DNA of 64,000 nucleotides from Leptospira limi (lineage in GTDB: Bacteria; Spirochaetota; Leptospiria; Leptospirales; Leptospiraceae). The notes under the pieces were generated by a model. It had not been told where the DNA came from and searched no databases. It saw only the letters and a program-made list of their open reading frames with translations. The stretch is taken from the NCBI RefSeq assembly GCF_026151395.1, contig NZ_JAMQPV010000002.1, positions 62,001-126,000 on the forward strand, in the 5' to 3' direction. A program made the translations under genes and the position numbers. Of the stretch, positions 53,940-64,000 are shown in pieces (position 1 is the stretch's first letter; each line of letters opens with the position of its first letter).

Positions 53940-54292
53940 TCATCACTGTTTGCAAAGGCAAAATCCATAGAGCCGTCGTTACCGAGGCTGAACTCCACTA
54001 CGAAGGTAGTCTCACTGTCGATCTAGACTTAATGGAATTGGCTGGAATGAAACCGTATGAACAAGTGAGTGTGGTGAACGTGAATAACGGTGCCAGGTTC
54101 GAAACCTACCTCATCGTGGGAGAAAGGGGTTCGGGGACCATTTGTTTGAATGGAGCTGCAGCACGGCTAGGGATGAAAGGGGACAAGGTCATCATCATCA
54201 CCTATGGCCAAGTAGAAGAAAAGGACCTCCCAAGCGACTACAAACCAAAAGTTGTGTTCGTGGATGAGAACAATCGGCCGAAAAAAGCCTAA
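53936..54292 (+). CDS. panD: Aspartate 1-decarboxylase proenzyme
   Basis: This 118-residue pyruvoyl enzyme makes beta-alanine for pantothenate and CoA. Self-cleavage occurs between Gly24 and Ser25 in [24 protein letters not shown] precedes it and [18 protein letters not shown] follows, all typical. It overlaps the Panacea-like gene by ATGA and is probably co-translated. No panB or panC lies nearby. Confidence 0.96.
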   Translation: MIITVCKGKIHRAVVTEAELHYEGSLTVDLDLMELAGMKPYEQVSVVNVNNGARFETYLIVGERGSGTICLNGAAARLGMKGDKVIIITYGQVEEKDLPSDYKPKVVFVDENNRPKKA

Positions 54293-54357
54293 ATTCCCTA
54301 ATTTTTCTAGGGCATTTCTTCGATACTAACTGTATAAACCAAATTGGTAGTCGGAAC

Positions 54358-55212
54358 ATGAACAAAACAATATTCGCTCTTTCATTCACCCTCCTCACTT
54401 GTGCACTCCTTGCCCAAGAATCAGGGAATCCACAAGGGACACAAGTTTCCGCTGCGTCTTCCAAGGACAACAGGGACTTGTATCCTCTATCCATGTATGA
54501 TGCAAGGATCCGTTTAAAGAACGTAAGTTTTGTTAGACGACATGCAGACACAGGGAAAGGCGAATTTTTAGATGTCCAAGTGGAATTGGAATCAAGAGTT
54601 CCTGAAGACAATGAATATTCGATTTTTGTATTAGCTGGTTTTGAAGGGGATCGAGTGAACCAAGATGAAAGAAGGCTTGTTCCTTATCCAGCTTGGCGAA
54701 AAGCAGACCCTGAAAAAGACGAAAGAACATTATACTTTTCTAATATCATGCCAACCCCTTTCACTGCGAAAGAAATTTGGGGTGAAGAAACATATGCTAA
54801 GAAAAAAGCAGAAATGGAAAAACGCCATTATGCTGGTTTTGAAGCAGAAATGCCAGAACCTACCTTCACTGAAGTAGTCGATTATCTTTGTAAAAACAAT
54901 GCGAAGGCACTCCCCTTCACTCTGTTTGGTGAGACTGGACCTACAAAAGAAAAACAAGTGATTTATAACTACGTGGCCCAAACTGCTGATGAAAAAAAGC
55001 GACAAGTACACGAAACGTTACCCAAACACACGTATACGATTTACAATAACAAATACAAGACAACGATTACAAGCCACCACTACACTCAGTACAGACCAAA
55101 TTTCCTCAGTTTTAACAAAGTAGCGGTTCTCGTGTTTGATACAAAAAAACCAACAAACAGTTTGTTATTCCGTAAGTTCATCGATATCTCTGATTTAAAG
55201 ATTACCTACTAA
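54358..55212 (+). CDS. Putative periplasmic protein, unknown function
   Basis: This 284-residue protein has a signal peptide (MNKTIFALSFTLLTCALLAQ; cleavage after ALLA is likely, though a lipobox-like LLTC is present inside). The mature protein is rich in beta strands and aromatic residues: RIRLKNVSFVRRHADTGKGE, VQVELESRVPEDNEYSIFVLAGF, YTIYNNKYKTTITSHHYTQY, KVAVLVFDTKKPTNSLLFRKF. I do not recognise a domain. It probably belongs to a genus-level family. It is monocistronic, 65 nt after panD. Confidence 0.7.
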   Translation: MNKTIFALSFTLLTCALLAQESGNPQGTQVSAASSKDNRDLYPLSMYDARIRLKNVSFVRRHADTGKGEFLDVQVELESRVPEDNEYSIFVLAGFEGDRVNQDERRLVPYPAWRKADPEKDERTLYFSNIMPTPFTAKEIWGEETYAKKKAEMEKRHYAGFEAEMPEPTFTEVVDYLCKNNAKALPFTLFGETGPTKEKQVIYNYVAQTADEKKRQVHETLPKHTYTIYNNKYKTTITSHHYTQYRPNFLSFNKVAVLVFDTKKPTNSLLFRKFIDISDLKITY

Positions 55213-55368
55213 CCAAACATTTCCTTCTGTTCCAACCTCCAGGGCTAAACACGAGTCTTGGAGAGGACAACTGCCCTTCTCTTTTTCCTGTCATTCCATT
55301 TCCAAAGAATCCCAAAAACGAAATTGTTTCGATCGATTGATTGAATTGAGTCTTTAAAAAGAACGGAT

Positions 55369-55581
55369 TTAGTGGTCTGTGCCTTCTGGGCGGATGGGGG
55401 GGAATTGTTCCGATGCACGAACCCTCCACTCGTCCTCAGGGTGGTTTAGGTGCAACCAACCATTGGCAAAATCCCAACGACCATCCAAATCCAAAAAATC
55501 CCAGAAAATTGCCTGGTTCATGTATTTGTAGGTGTCGAGTAAATCGAGCAGGTCCCTTCGTTTGCGGGGGGTATTGTCCAT
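55369..55581 (-). CDS. Small hypothetical protein (70 residues)
   Basis: This is a short minus-strand gene in an otherwise unassigned gap. The sequence is protein-like rather than random: [45 protein letters not shown]. It is acidic and Trp-rich, without signal or membrane segments. It is divergent from the 273-residue helical protein gene. No family recognised; evidence rests on composition and position only. Confidence 0.5.
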   Translation of the reverse strand: MDNTPRKRRDLLDLLDTYKYMNQAIFWDFLDLDGRWDFANGWLHLNHPEDEWRVRASEQFPPIRPEGTDH

Positions 55582-55654
55582 TCTATTCCAGTTTCGGCAA
55601 ACTCTAGTCCAGGTCGACGTTTTTTATGGACAAAACCAGGTCTTTCTGCCGAAA

Positions 55655-56476
55655 ATGAAACCAGACATGGCAATCACGAAGGAAAAAAAAGCTGACTTCA
55701 ATGACAAATTGGTAGATTTCAAAAACTACCTCGAAGAGTTAAAAAAAGAAGCCAATATTTTCAAAGTACAAGCCAAAAAAAGTAAGGATATGGAACCTTA
55801 TTTTAATATATCCCTTGCGATCAATTCCATCAAAACCATTAACACGTGTATTGTGATCAATGAACTTTCCACTGCCATTTTAGAGATCAATAATAATAAC
55901 TACTTAGAAACTGCACGAAAAGAGATTTATAACTGCATTTCCTACATTGAAAAAACTGTAGGGAATAATGTGGATGGTTCTTTATCCGAAAACAAAGAAC
56001 AACTTTCCAAAATAGAAAGGTTCACACCAACCCAACGGCTAAACCTCATCAAAGGTTTACTACAAGCGATGAAAAAAACAGTATCAGCCTTTGGTACAAA
56101 CTCGAAATGGAAATGGTCTTGGCCTGATATCAATTTCCGTGTAGCCGCTTGTACAAAGAATTTATTTGATTTTATCGCGTATGAAAAAGAACAAGATTTA
56201 GAAAATCCTTATTATTATATCCGTAAGGAACATTTTAACCTCATCATCGAACTTGCCAACCAAGCCGCCCAGGACTATCGTTCCAAATTTGAAATGTCAA
56301 CACAAGATTCCACAGATTTGAAACATTCTGTGGAAATGTTGGAGATGAACCGTAAAATATTCCAAATTACTGGTGAAACAGAGGATTTGGAAAAAACCAA
56401 AACACTCATTGAGTCCTTCCAACAAAAGATTGCCGACCTCGAATCCGACGATAAAAAGAAAAAAAAGAAACAATAA
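55655..56476 (+). CDS. Helical cytoplasmic protein, unknown function
   Basis: About 273 residues from the ATG at 55655; an ATG at 55667 is also possible and an upstream GTG would run across the divergent small gene. The protein is nearly all helical: [60 protein letters not shown]. It ends in a poly-Lys tail (DDKKKKKKQ). No motif recognised. It sits upstream of trxA with a separate leader. Confidence 0.7.
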   Translation: MKPDMAITKEKKADFNDKLVDFKNYLEELKKEANIFKVQAKKSKDMEPYFNISLAINSIKTINTCIVINELSTAILEINNNNYLETARKEIYNCISYIEKTVGNNVDGSLSENKEQLSKIERFTPTQRLNLIKGLLQAMKKTVSAFGTNSKWKWSWPDINFRVAACTKNLFDFIAYEKEQDLENPYYYIRKEHFNLIIELANQAAQDYRSKFEMSTQDSTDLKHSVEMLEMNRKIFQITGETEDLEKTKTLIESFQQKIADLESDDKKKKKKQ

Positions 56477-56548
56477 TCGACGTTTTTCCCTAGAATATCC
56501 AGTCTAGTTTATAGAAAGGTTATACGTTTCAAAAGGAGATTTCGAAAT

Positions 56549-56860
56549 ATGGCACTTACAGAAATCAATGACGCCAATTTCAAAGCAGAAACTGCAAATG
56601 GCGTGGTTTTAGTAGATTGTTGGGCAGAATGGTGTGGACCATGTAGAATGGTGGCTCCTGTTCTTGACGAACTTTCGCAAGAAATGGCGGATATCAAAAT
56701 TACAAAACTCAATGTTGATTTCAACCAAAAGACAGCGCAAGAGTTGGGAATCCAATCCATCCCTACCCTTCTACTCTATAAAGATGGAGTTTTAGTAGAC
56801 AAAGCAATTGGTGCTTTACCAAAACCGCAAATTAAAAAATTTATAGAAAATCACAAGTAG
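56549..56860 (+). CDS. trxA: Thioredoxin
   Basis: This 103-residue thioredoxin has the redox pair in WCGPC at residues 28-32 (Cys29, Cys32), the buried Asp23 in LVDCWAEWCGPC, the cis-Pro in IQSIPTLLLYKDG and the C-terminal GALPKPQIKKFIE helix. It reduces protein disulphides such as in ribonucleotide reductase. AAGGAG lies 9 nt upstream. An extra Cys24 immediately after Asp23 is a small oddity. Confidence 0.97.
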   Translation: MALTEINDANFKAETANGVVLVDCWAEWCGPCRMVAPVLDELSQEMADIKITKLNVDFNQKTAQELGIQSIPTLLLYKDGVLVDKAIGALPKPQIKKFIENHK

Positions 56861-56878
56861 GAAATAAATTATCCCCTA

Positions 56879-59032
56879 ATGGTCAGTTCCGAACCGAATG
56901 GTTTTACAGCACTCCCTAGAGGGGGATATTTAGTCGATACATCAGAAGGGTACATCCAATTTGGATCCCCTCCTGAGACAATTAAGGACACCATGGGGCT
57001 CGAAAAAAAGACCCCTCTGGTGTTTGTCCTCCCAAACAAGTTCTTCCATGTGGAAAAAGGCATTTCGATTGCCGAACTTGAATTCCCCATTTACTTCAAT
57101 TTTTTCTTTCGTGGTGGCAAAAAAACCTTCATCATCTGTTCCGCAGAACAAAAAGAACAGCTAACCATTGTTCTTGGGGAATCCCTGATGGGACCACAAG
57201 AAGTAAACTTATCTTCCGAGTTCATAGATGGTGCAGAAAGTTTTGGTTTTCCCGACATCAAAGCAGAAATGGCATACTTTCGTAGTTACAAAACGATGGA
57301 AGAGGTGGTAGAGTTTGTTTTATTTGATGACTCCCACAAAGCAAAGTTTGGTGGCATCACCATCGAACAACTGCCTTCAAACGAATTCCTAGTTGTGGAT
57401 GGAGAGAAAAAAATCAAAATCCCTGGTGAAGTGGATTTCCATGTCAAATACGATATTGGTAAACGATTGGAAGAACCATTCCAGCCACCTCTTATTGGAA
57501 TCACATGCCTTGGACCATCACATGGATTTGATCCTACAGACAACACATCTGGATTTATCATTTGGTTAAATGGACAAGGGATTATGGTCGATCCACCTGT
57601 AAACTCAACCGAGTGGTTACGCGAATCAAATGTCAATCCCAAGTTCATCAACTCCATCATTCTCACACACTGCCACGCAGACCATGATGCTGGAACCTTC
57701 CAAAAAATATTAGAAGAATCCAAAATCACTATTTATGCAACAGCAACCGTAATGGAATCTTTCCTCAAAAAATATTGCAGTCTAACAAAGATTCCACGAA
57801 AAGAAATCACTGATTTATTTGATTTTATCCCTGTAGTCATTGGTAGACCCACAATCATCAATGGTGGTGAGTTTTATTTTCATTATGCACTGCATTCCAT
57901 TCCATCCGTTGGGTTCGAATTCTTTTTCCAAGACCAATCTTTTTATTATACTTCAGACCATTTAAACGACCCTGAAGCCTTTGAAGATATGTACAAAAAA
58001 GGTGTCTTGCCTGAAACAAGATACCAGTTCCTAAAAGACTTTCCATGGGATCGTAAAATCATTTACCACGAAGCAGGAGTCCCTCCCCTTCACACCAAAA
58101 TCAGTTATTTGGCATCCCTTCCGGAAGAAGTACAAAAACGGATTACCGTATACCATATTGCAGCTAAGGATATGCCTGCCGGAAACCATCTAACACTTGC
58201 TAAGTTTGGTATAGAGAATACTTTGTATCCGGAGATCACTCCTCCCAAACACCAAGAGGCTTTCCAACTTTTGGAAATTTTATCACAGATTGATATCTTC
58301 TCTGGATTCCCTATCGAAAAAGCAAAAGAGTTCTTACAAATTGTCAAAGAAGAACGATTCCGACGTGGGGAACAAATCATCAAAAAAGGAACCCATGGAG
58401 ATCGATTTTTTATCATCGCATCAGGGAACGTAAGGTTTGAAGGACTCTCCAGTGACCACTCTGCTGTCAAACGATACGGAACCTATGAATACTTTGGTGA
58501 AGCATCGCTTATCCTCGACACTGTGCGCCAGGCGGATGTGTATGCGGAAACCGACGTGCTTGCCCTCACCATTGAAAAAACACGTTTTTTTCAGTTCATC
58601 CGTGGATCCAAACTCCACGAAAACCTAATCAAACTAAACAGTATCCGCGAGACCAATACTTGGAAAACCCTCACGGAATCCCAAACCTTCCGAGGTCTCA
58701 CCAGTTACCAAGTCACCCAACTGGAACTCATTTTGAAGCTTGAAACAGTGAAAAAGGAAGCAGTTCTCATTGAAGAGGGCCAAACCTTCCAAAATGCCTA
58801 CATTGTTCGTTCGGGCACCGTTGTGGTGATGCAAAACCACAAAACGATCAGGGAACTTGGCGCAGGGGATTTTGTGGGAGAAATTTATTCTCTCACAAAA
58901 GGCCTTCCTTCACATTTCAGTTTCGTTGCTTGGCCAGGGACAGAACTCTATGTGCTTTCCCAAGAAGACGCCATCCAGTACATCAAGAAAAATCCTGGTG
59001 TCTACATGAAGCTGAACACTGTTTATAATTGA
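56879..59032 (+). CDS. Metallo-beta-lactamase-fold protein fused to two cyclic-nucleotide-binding domains
   Basis: This 717-residue protein starts 18 nt after trxA. Residues about 200-440 form an MBL fold with HCHADHD at 264-270 (H-x-H-x-D-H metal motif) and a later YYTSDHLNDP ligand region. Residues about 460-580 and 600-710 are two cNMP-binding domains: FRRGEQIIKKGTHGDRFFII with YFGEASLI, then VKKEAVLIEEGQTFQNAYIV with DFVGEIYSL. The N-terminal ~190 residues are extra. A hydrolase gated by cAMP or cGMP, possibly a phosphodiesterase, is the straightforward inference. The canonical phosphate-binding Arg is not evident in either cassette, so nucleotide binding needs testing. Confidence 0.87.
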   Translation: MVSSEPNGFTALPRGGYLVDTSEGYIQFGSPPETIKDTMGLEKKTPLVFVLPNKFFHVEKGISIAELEFPIYFNFFFRGGKKTFIICSAEQKEQLTIVLGESLMGPQEVNLSSEFIDGAESFGFPDIKAEMAYFRSYKTMEEVVEFVLFDDSHKAKFGGITIEQLPSNEFLVVDGEKKIKIPGEVDFHVKYDIGKRLEEPFQPPLIGITCLGPSHGFDPTDNTSGFIIWLNGQGIMVDPPVNSTEWLRESNVNPKFINSIILTHCHADHDAGTFQKILEESKITIYATATVMESFLKKYCSLTKIPRKEITDLFDFIPVVIGRPTIINGGEFYFHYALHSIPSVGFEFFFQDQSFYYTSDHLNDPEAFEDMYKKGVLPETRYQFLKDFPWDRKIIYHEAGVPPLHTKISYLASLPEEVQKRITVYHIAAKDMPAGNHLTLAKFGIENTLYPEITPPKHQEAFQLLEILSQIDIFSGFPIEKAKEFLQIVKEERFRRGEQIIKKGTHGDRFFIIASGNVRFEGLSSDHSAVKRYGTYEYFGEASLILDTVRQADVYAETDVLALTIEKTRFFQFIRGSKLHENLIKLNSIRETNTWKTLTESQTFRGLTSYQVTQLELILKLETVKKEAVLIEEGQTFQNAYIVRSGTVVVMQNHKTIRELGAGDFVGEIYSLTKGLPSHFSFVAWPGTELYVLSQEDAIQYIKKNPGVYMKLNTVYN

Positions 59033-59083
59033 CCTCATTTCGCCATTTCTGTAACATTTCCATATCAAGGAGTCACAAATTTT

Positions 59084-60214
59084 ATGGAGCGTATCCTCCC
59101 CTTTACTGAAGAACACCACCAATTCCGCGAGATGGCTCGGAAATTTTTTGAAACAGAAGTAAAACCTCACCACGAAACATGGGAAAAAAACCATATCGTA
59201 CCCAAAGAAGTATGGAGAAAGGCCGGTGAAAACGGACTTCTCTGCCCCGATGTACCTACAGAATACGGCGGCTCTGGAGCTGACTTTCTGTACAACATCA
59301 TCATCATCGAAGAATCTTCTCGTGTTGGAAACAGTGGATTTTTTATCTCTTTGCACAATGATGTGATCGCTCCGTACATTTCGACCTATGCGAACGACGA
59401 ACAAAAGAAACGTTGGTTGCCAAAATGTGCTTCAGGAGAATCCATCCTTGCGGTTGCGATGACTGAACCAGGTGCAGGATCTGATTTAAAATCCCTTCGT
59501 ACCAGTGCTGTTGATAAGGGTGATCACTTTGTTGTGAATGGACAAAAAACGTTCATCTCGAACGGTCAACTTGCAGACCTCATCATCACTGCAGTGAAAC
59601 ATGATAACGGAACCATTTCCCTTGTCATGATTGAAGAAGGAATGAAAGGATTCGAACGTGGTCGTAATTTAGATAAAATTGGTCTCAAAGCACAAGACAC
59701 ATCTGAATTGTATTTTAATGATGTGATTGTTCCCAAAACAAACCTCATCGGCAAACAAGGACAAGGGTTTCGTTACCTCATGCAAAAACTTGCACAAGAA
59801 CGTTTGGTTCTTGCAGTTGCTGCTGTGGAAGCAACAAGACTGGTTCAAACCATCACACTCCAATACATCAAAGAGAGAAAAGCATTCGGTCAAAAGATTG
59901 GGTCTTTCCAAAATACAAAATTCAAAATGGCTGAAATGGCAACTGAATTAGAAATGGCACAAGTTTTCTGTGACAAAGTGGTCATGGAACACATGAAAGG
60001 TGAAAACACTACTGCTGAAGCTTCTATGTGCAAATGGTATTCAACAGAAATGCAAAAACGCCATACTGATGAATGTTTACAATTCTTTGGAGGATATGGT
60101 TATATGATGGAGTATCCAATTGCAAGAGCTTACCTCGATGCAAGGATCCAAACCATTTATGCAGGAACCACTGAAATTATGAAAGAAATCATTGGTAGAA
60201 GTTTAGGTCTTTAG
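59084..60214 (+). CDS. Acyl-CoA dehydrogenase
   Basis: This 376-residue FAD enzyme catalyses the first step of acyl-CoA beta-oxidation. Motifs: LAVAMTEPGAGSDLKSLRT, VVNGQKTFISNG, KAFGQKIGSFQNTKFKMAEM, QFFGGYGYMMEYPIARAYLDARI and YAGTTEIMKEIIGR with the catalytic Glu near residue 365. Closest in type to short/medium-chain or long-chain LcdH-like enzymes; chain length is not assignable. AAGGAG precedes the ATG. A strong terminator follows. Confidence 0.95.
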   Translation: MERILPFTEEHHQFREMARKFFETEVKPHHETWEKNHIVPKEVWRKAGENGLLCPDVPTEYGGSGADFLYNIIIIEESSRVGNSGFFISLHNDVIAPYISTYANDEQKKRWLPKCASGESILAVAMTEPGAGSDLKSLRTSAVDKGDHFVVNGQKTFISNGQLADLIITAVKHDNGTISLVMIEEGMKGFERGRNLDKIGLKAQDTSELYFNDVIVPKTNLIGKQGQGFRYLMQKLAQERLVLAVAAVEATRLVQTITLQYIKERKAFGQKIGSFQNTKFKMAEMATELEMAQVFCDKVVMEHMKGENTTAEASMCKWYSTEMQKRHTDECLQFFGGYGYMMEYPIARAYLDARIQTIYAGTTEIMKEIIGRSLGL

Positions 60215-60268
60215 TTCCAACAAAGATTTATCAGTTTCAAACTGAAACCAAGCGAATGTCTTTTAGAG

Positions 60269-60300
60269 AACCCGGTCAAATGATCGGGTTTTTTTGTTTT
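60269..60300 (+). terminator. Rho-independent terminator of the acyl-CoA dehydrogenase gene
   Basis: AACCCGGTC (60269-60277) pairs with GATCGGGTT (60282-60290), nine bp with one G:T, around an AAAT loop, followed by TTTTTTGTTTT. Confidence 0.88.
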
Positions 60301-60323
60301 GTAAAACAGACAATCTCTACAAA

Positions 60324-62052
<1,729 letters not shown>

Positions 62053-62103
62053 TCTTATCCTACGGGATTCAAATTTTTTGACAACAAAATATTCAATTGC
62101 CAT

Positions 62104-63633
62104 TTACGGTTTCGCAACATTCCCTTTTGTTTTATTTTTTCTTGGTAAATACTTCGCTTTCATTTGGTTGTATTTCACTTTGGACAGAATGTTTTTTTCC
62201 CATTCCTTGGGGAATTCTTCCCCAACAAAAAACCGAAACAATCGATAAACAAAAGACATTTGTTTCCAATACACAAGGTTTTTTGCATCTCTGTAAAGAT
62301 TTCTAAATCTTTGGTTTGTTAAGAAACTTTTTTTAACAATTGGGTACTTTTCAAGTAATGTTTCAAAGATAAATAATGTATGATCCCCTTCAAAATGGTG
62401 TTCGATGATTTTTTCCATCACCACATTTGCGGAACTGATATCCTTAGATAAAAATACCCAAAAAAACGTAGAGTTATAATAATATTCACAAAACATCACA
62501 TCATCAGCATTTTGTAATTCGGAGATAACACGGTCATTCCCTGTGTACATCCCTTGATCAATGAGAAGGAACCGGCTGATAAAATTATCTCCCATCTTTA
62601 ACATCGTATACAAAATCTCAAAATGTTGTTTGGCTTCTTTGATAGCCTTTTCTTCTGAAATTTTCTCTGCTTTTGTGGTTACAATCTGGTAAATTTTCAC
62701 ATATTCTAGTATAGGATAATCTTCATGGGATAAAGTAGATTGGATGGTTTCCAGAAATTCAATTTGAGGGAGATAAGATTTGTTTCTTAATTCATCAAAT
62801 TTTGTTCCCAATACCTTTTCTTTCATTTCTAAAAAACCATTTCTTAATCCCGGCTCCAATTCAATTAACTTAGGAATGATTTTTTCTTCAAAAAAAGAAG
62901 AGTATTCTGATTCTTTTTCTATCGCTTCAGTTGTATCATAATAAACCCAACCAAGAGCTGGTAAAAAAAAGTAAATTTCCGAACTATCAAACCCATTTTC
63001 TATATAGTCCACCAATTCATCAATAAACACATGCTTGGTGAAAAAAGGGGTTTCGAATTCTTGTAACATTGTTTTGATAAAAGAGATGGGAGGAGAATTT
63101 AATTTTTCTATAGGAATTTGATGGAAGTCATTTGTTTCTTTTTTACAATTATCAACTAAAAAATTCTGTATGTTCACAAAAGACCGAGCAGCAATCGCAT
63201 TATAAGCAAATGCATACTTTTCCTCAACTCGTTCACCTGAATACGAAACTATGGCGAGTTCTACTTGCAGTGGTTCGATTAAGTTTGGAAAAGAAGGCAT
63301 TTCATTTGCGGCAGGTTCTTCCTCTTTACGAATGAAATAAAAAATAGGCATAGCCAAATCGTTATCCAAAAGATTTTGGATGAGTGAGACCATACCTTTT
63401 CCATATACTTTTAGTTCATTTTCTTTAATGGTATCGGAATTGAGTTGGAAGGCAAAATAACTTTGATTTAAATCAGGAACACATAACTTACGCAAGGTTG
63501 TTAATACCTTGGCCGCTTGGTCAGTTAACATCAGCTCTCGTTTATGCGAGTCAAACAAATGATCCAAAAAAATGGGTGTGTAAATTTTGAATTGGTCTAA
63601 GCGAGAAACTCCCGAAAGCCGGAATAACGTCAT
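62104..63633 (-). CDS. Hypothetical protein, 509 residues
   Basis: This soluble, acidic, mostly helical protein has no signal peptide or membrane span. It begins MTLFRLSGVSRLDQFKIYTP. Notable segments: LELFDSHKRELMLTDQAAKVL-type start (residues 20-42 region), FLPALGWVYYDTTEAIEKES (about 220-240) and a basic C-terminus PRKNKTKGNVAKP. No recognised domain. It probably belongs to a Leptospira-specific family. It stands just downstream, in the minus direction, of the PilZ gene and may share its transcript across a ~200-nt gap. Confidence 0.7.
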   Translation of the reverse strand: MTLFRLSGVSRLDQFKIYTPIFLDHLFDSHKRELMLTDQAAKVLTTLRKLCVPDLNQSYFAFQLNSDTIKENELKVYGKGMVSLIQNLLDNDLAMPIFYFIRKEEEPAANEMPSFPNLIEPLQVELAIVSYSGERVEEKYAFAYNAIAARSFVNIQNFLVDNCKKETNDFHQIPIEKLNSPPISFIKTMLQEFETPFFTKHVFIDELVDYIENGFDSSEIYFFLPALGWVYYDTTEAIEKESEYSSFFEEKIIPKLIELEPGLRNGFLEMKEKVLGTKFDELRNKSYLPQIEFLETIQSTLSHEDYPILEYVKIYQIVTTKAEKISEEKAIKEAKQHFEILYTMLKMGDNFISRFLLIDQGMYTGNDRVISELQNADDVMFCEYYYNSTFFWVFLSKDISSANVVMEKIIEHHFEGDHTLFIFETLLEKYPIVKKSFLTNQRFRNLYRDAKNLVYWKQMSFVYRLFRFFVGEEFPKEWEKNILSKVKYNQMKAKYLPRKNKTKGNVAKP

Positions 63634-63840
63634 AAATCCACCTACAACCCTAGAATGACAGGGACTGTTATCTTTGAGATGGATTCAATTTATATAGAAT
63701 TATTCTAGATTACAATTGGAATTTTCGAATATAAGTAAAAACGAATTTTCGAATCTTACCAACAAAAGATTTACATTGCGAAGAGTAGCTAAGGAGGGAA
63801 ATTCGGAATTTTTCGGATCAGAACAATGTTTTTTTTATGG

Positions 63841-64000
63841 TCAATTCAAAACACGATTTTGCCTAACCATGCGGTTGATGTACACTTGTAAGTCTTGTTT
63901 GCCCTTTGGGCCCATAGCTGTAAATTGGACACCGTAAACTCCTGATTCTTTAGATTTTTTGCCAATTTGTTTGATCACACCTTTTGCCAAAAAATCTGCC
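63841..64000 (-). CDS. PilZ-domain protein, C-terminal fragment (cut by the window edge)
   Basis: This is the last 52 residues of a minus-strand gene ending at TGA 63841-63843: DFLAKGVIKQIGKKSKESG, VYGVQFTAMGPKGKQDLQVY, INRMVRQNRVLN. The strand YGVQFTAMGPKGKQDLQVYI has the pattern of the last strand and helix of a PilZ (c-di-GMP-binding) domain. The RxxxR and D/NxSxxG motifs would lie upstream, outside the window, so binding cannot be judged. Confidence 0.65.
   Translation of the reverse strand, partial: ADFLAKGVIKQIGKKSKESGVYGVQFTAMGPKGKQDLQVYINRMVRQNRVLN

Overview
The window looks like a chromosome segment of a Leptospira-type spirochaete. The DNA is AT-rich. Several genes belong to families I associate with this genus: a small Cys-rich exported protein, a lipoprotein with leucine-rich repeats, RecBCD, MCPs with unusual architectures, and a metallo-beta-lactamase fused to cyclic-nucleotide-binding domains. 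Lipoboxes are spirochaete-like (..FLSC, ..ALNC, ..FSFGC, ..LITC). The species cannot be fixed from the window alone. A saprophytic Leptospira is my guess.

Layout. 0-8.8 kb (minus): a compact recC-recB-recD operon, preceded by a terminator and a compact structured-RNA-like element. 9-12 kb: a CocE/S15-type hydrolase whose lipoprotein signal peptide is out of frame by one G, divergent from a membrane-anchored AraC-type regulator. 12-16.4 kb (minus): a two-gene operon of unknown function, a beta-propeller-like protein followed by a 1123-residue protein with a SUKH-like patch and helical repeats. 16.4-28 kb is accessory: an ArdC-type antirestriction protein, a beta-barrel protein, a candidate integron gene cassette with an attC-like site but no integrase nearby, a decayed IS481-type insertion sequence, then small stand-alone genes (lipoprotein, YdeI-like, GST, ArsR plus two SRPBCC proteins, an SMR exporter, MepB).

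28-46 kb is mixed: thioesterase, RsuA-type pseudouridine synthase and ABC exporter, then a cluster of a soluble MCP with reversed domain order, two coiled-coil proteins sharing a module, and a zinc-knuckle SDR lacking the catalytic Tyr. These are followed by a broken DinB-like gene, a polyprenol-phosphate-sugar pathway (GT39 transferase plus DPM1-like synthase) with TetR-type palindromes, a STAS protein, a GH13 glucosidase, speD, a SCO-like protein with an MCP, and a large membrane protein.

46-64 kb is mostly housekeeping: ileS, a minus-strand operon lipB / membrane protein / STAS-zinc ribbon / murJ, panD with a Panacea-like gene, trxA, the MBL-cNMP protein, an acyl-CoA dehydrogenase, thiC under a TPP riboswitch, a long hypothetical, and the 3' end of a PilZ gene cut by the window edge.

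The points most worth a second look are the attC-like cassette with its own promoter-like sequence, the structured element before recC, the reversed MCP / coiled-coil / SDR cluster, the SUKH-like operon, and three one-base defects at G/C homopolymers that break or split otherwise good reading frames.
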